A stretch of 64,000 nt of DNA from Maribellus luteus (GTDB lineage Bacteria; Bacteroidota; Bacteroidia; Bacteroidales; Prolixibacteraceae): positions 434,001 to 498,000 of the forward strand of contig NZ_QWGR01000003.1 of assembly GCF_003576475.1 (NCBI RefSeq), read 5' to 3'. The notes under the pieces were generated by a model. The model was not told the DNA's origin. It saw only the letters and a program-made list of their open reading frames with translations, and searched no databases. Positions within the stretch are counted from its first letter, which is position 1. Every line of letters starts with the position of its first letter. Shown here one piece after another: positions 62,188 to 64,000 of this stretch. The position numbers were made by a program, and so were the translations under genes.

Positions 62188-63234
62188 ATGGACAAACAAA
62201 AAATTACGATAGCGGTAACGGGTCTGAACAACACGGACAACCCCGGACCGGGCGTTCCGGTAATTCGCGGAATCAAGGAGTCGGCCGTGTTCGAGGCCCG
62301 CATTATTGGCCTGGTTTACGAGAACCTGGAACCCGGTATTTATATGGAAGGATTGTGCGACCGCATTTTCCAAATTCCCTATCCGTCGTCAGGTTCCGAC
62401 GAACTGATCGAGCGGATTGAAGCCATTCACCGTTCGGAAAAGATAGACGTACTGATTCCGAATTTCGATGCCGAGCTCTTTTCTTTTATGAAAAATGAAG
62501 AGCGGCTGGCAAAACAGGGCATCCACACTTTTCTTCCGGGGCTCAAACAATTCCAGGAACGGGAAAAGGACAAACTCGAAGAGTTCGGCAAAAAATACGG
62601 AGTAAAAGTTCCGGGAAGCCTGAATATGGGAAGCCTCTCGCAAATTTCGGATCTGGAGGACAAATTCGATTACCCGGTAATGATCAAAGGCCAGTTTTAC
62701 GATGCCTATGTGGCACAAAACGAAGAGCAGGTAAAACAAGCCTTTCATAAAATCTCGGCCAAATGGGGTTTCCCTGTTATTGCCCAGGAATTTGTACGCG
62801 GAACCGAAGTAAACGTGATTGCCTTGGGCGACGGAAAAGGAAACACCGTTGCTGCCGTTCCGATGCGCAAACAATATATTACCGACAAAGGAAAAGCCTG
62901 GGGCGGCATTACCCTGGCCGACGATAAAATGATGGAACTTACCCGCAACCTCATCCAAAAAACCAAATGGAGGGGCGGCATGGAACTCGAACTCATCAAA
63001 ACCAACAAAAGCGAATATTACCTCATTGAAATAAATCCGCGAATTCCGGCCTGGGTCTATCTCGCCGTGGGCGCCGGGCAAAACATCCCGGAAGCGTTGG
63101 TAAAACTGGCGCTTGGGCAAAAAGTAGAGCCGATGACAGAATACAAAATCGGAAAAATGTTTGTGCGCTACTCCTACGATGCCATTGTAGACCTGGAAAA
63201 GTTTGCCGCCATTTCAATGAACAAGGAAATTTAA
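62188..63234 (+). CDS. ATP-grasp ligase of unknown substrate
   Basis: A 348-residue protein. The N-terminal domain (IAVTGLNNTDNPGPGVPVIR) resembles the preATP-grasp fold; the ATP-grasp core includes FDYPVMIKGQFYDAYVAQNE (lysine of the nucleotide site near 166), AQEFVRGTEVNVIALGDGKG and the metal-binding end YYLIEINPRIPAWVYLAV near 275. It belongs with carbamoyl-phosphate-synthase-like / carboxylate-amine ligases that make amide or peptide bonds through an acyl phosphate. Substrate unknown. Tight coupling to the PqqD-like gene (5 bp) and the decarboxylase (14 bp) implies one pathway. Confidence 0.85.
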   Translation: MDKQKITIAVTGLNNTDNPGPGVPVIRGIKESAVFEARIIGLVYENLEPGIYMEGLCDRIFQIPYPSSGSDELIERIEAIHRSEKIDVLIPNFDAELFSFMKNEERLAKQGIHTFLPGLKQFQEREKDKLEEFGKKYGVKVPGSLNMGSLSQISDLEDKFDYPVMIKGQFYDAYVAQNEEQVKQAFHKISAKWGFPVIAQEFVRGTEVNVIALGDGKGNTVAAVPMRKQYITDKGKAWGGITLADDKMMELTRNLIQKTKWRGGMELELIKTNKSEYYLIEINPRIPAWVYLAVGAGQNIPEALVKLALGQKVEPMTEYKIGKMFVRYSYDAIVDLEKFAAISMNKEI

Positions 63235-63248
63235 AAACAGAAAAGAAC

Positions 63249-64000
63249 ATGGAAAAAATAGTCTACGAAAAACCCGTTATCAGTAAAATAACTGCTGGCG
63301 TTCCCAATAAATTCGGATTGCCGACCAAACTAAAAACCATTTCAGCCATTGATGGCATCGCTGTTGAAAAACTCATGGAAGACTACGGTTCTCCGGTGTT
63401 TGTTATTTCCGAAAAAACCATTCGCGAAACTTATGCCGATGCCAAGCAAGCGTTTGAAACGCGCTATCCGAAAGTGCAGTTTGCCTGGTCGTACAAAACC
63501 AATTACCTCGATGCGGTTTGCAGCATTTTCCACGACGAGGGCTCGTGGGCCGAAGTGGTTTCGGCTTTTGAGTTTGAAAAGGCACTTTCGCTTGGGGTTA
63601 ACGGATCGAACATTATTTTTAACGGTCCCGAAAAATCAGCTGACGATTTGAAACTGGCGATTAACCACAATGCCTGTATTCACATCGATCATTTCGACGA
63701 ACTGTATTTGCTGATAAAAGTTACACGCGAACTCAATAAAAAAGCACGCGTGGCCATCCGTATTAACCTCGATGCGGGCATTTATCCGATCTGGGACCGT
63801 TTTGGCTTTAACTACGAAAACGGAGAAGCCTGGAATGCCATTAACCGGATCATGCTGGCCGAAAACCTTGATCTGATCGGGCTGCACACGCACATTGGCA
63901 CCTACATTATGTCGGCAAATGCTTATGCGATTGCAGCTTCCAAACTGGCCAACCTGTACATGGCCACTCACCGCAAATTTGATCACTGGCTGAAATATGT
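63249..64000 (+). CDS. PLP-dependent fold-III decarboxylase, LysA/NspC-like (cut by window edge)
   Basis: The first 250 residues of an alanine-racemase-fold (type III) PLP enzyme. The PLP lysine is K83 in FAWSYKTNYLDAV, followed by GSWAEVVSAFEFEKALSLGV and IIFNGPEKSADDL, as in diaminopimelate and carboxynorspermidine decarboxylases. The HTHIGTYI segment near 216 is the phosphate/PLP-side histidine region. It lies 14 bp after the ATP-grasp gene. The specificity residues in the C-terminal half are outside the window, so substrate (DAP, ornithine or a modified amino acid) is open. Confidence 0.85.
   Translation, partial: MEKIVYEKPVISKITAGVPNKFGLPTKLKTISAIDGIAVEKLMEDYGSPVFVISEKTIRETYADAKQAFETRYPKVQFAWSYKTNYLDAVCSIFHDEGSWAEVVSAFEFEKALSLGVNGSNIIFNGPEKSADDLKLAINHNACIHIDHFDELYLLIKVTRELNKKARVAIRINLDAGIYPIWDRFGFNYENGEAWNAINRIMLAENLDLIGLHTHIGTYIMSANAYAIAASKLANLYMATHRKFDHWLKY

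Overview
The window looks like a chromosomal segment from a Bacteroidota (Bacteroidetes) bacterium, probably a free-living or marine relative of the Marinilabiliales/Bacteroidales. Support: the type IX secretion gene porQ next to cmk and ispH, CarboxypepD_reg-type TonB-dependent receptors, many small outer-membrane beta-barrels, almost no Shine-Dalgarno sequences, and promoters of the phylum-specific form TTTG-N19/20-TAnnTTTG that can be read upstream of several genes. The exact genus is not determined.

Layout. 0-4.3 kb: the start of an oxyR-type regulator (cut by the left edge), an RNA methyltransferase, a lipoprotein, and ahpC/ahpF for peroxide defence. 4.5-15 kb: a minus-strand housekeeping block: MltD-like transglycosylase, DUF5683 protein, parB-parA, heptose kinase, priA, ispH, cmk, porQ. 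15-25.5 kb: accessory metabolism and envelope genes (PIG-L deacetylase, esterase, YkgJ protein, EamA transporter, sugar isomerase), ending in an operon of ECF sigma factor, putative anti-sigma factor, DUF4097-like and DUF2807 surface proteins and a small outer-membrane protein. 25.6-26.7 kb: tRNA-His followed by three tandem ~310-340 bp units, each ending in a tRNA-3'-end-like tail and the same terminator. 27-37.2 kb: fasciclin lipoprotein, Tat-exported oxidoreductase, a ribose-type transporter/ribokinase/LacI-regulator locus with two identical operator palindromes, trpS, YbaK, a possible Trp-codon leader plus attenuator before trpB, and lplA.

37.3-57.6 kb is dominated by a phosphate-starvation locus. 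It holds two PhoB/PhoR-type two-component pairs, two tandem PiT phosphate transporters with PhoU-like tails, a TonB receptor plus beta-helix lipoprotein, a porin plus a second beta-helix lipoprotein, and several small envelope proteins. Eight places in this locus carry direct repeats of a six-base word (A/G)TTA(A/C)(A/C) phased at exactly 11 bp, the geometry of a Pho box. The largest, between the first phoB and the porin, keeps phase over 11 units. These sites tie the small unknown genes to the same regulon.

57.9-61.5 kb: a PAP2-like membrane protein, rpoN, asnS. 61.9-64 kb: an operon of a PqqD-like (RiPP recognition element) protein, an ATP-grasp ligase and a PLP-dependent fold-III decarboxylase, cut by the right edge. 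No precursor peptide is visible. This operon, the phased repeat arrays and the tRNA-His tandem units are the most unusual parts of the window. No CRISPR array, rRNA, transposase or integrase was seen.
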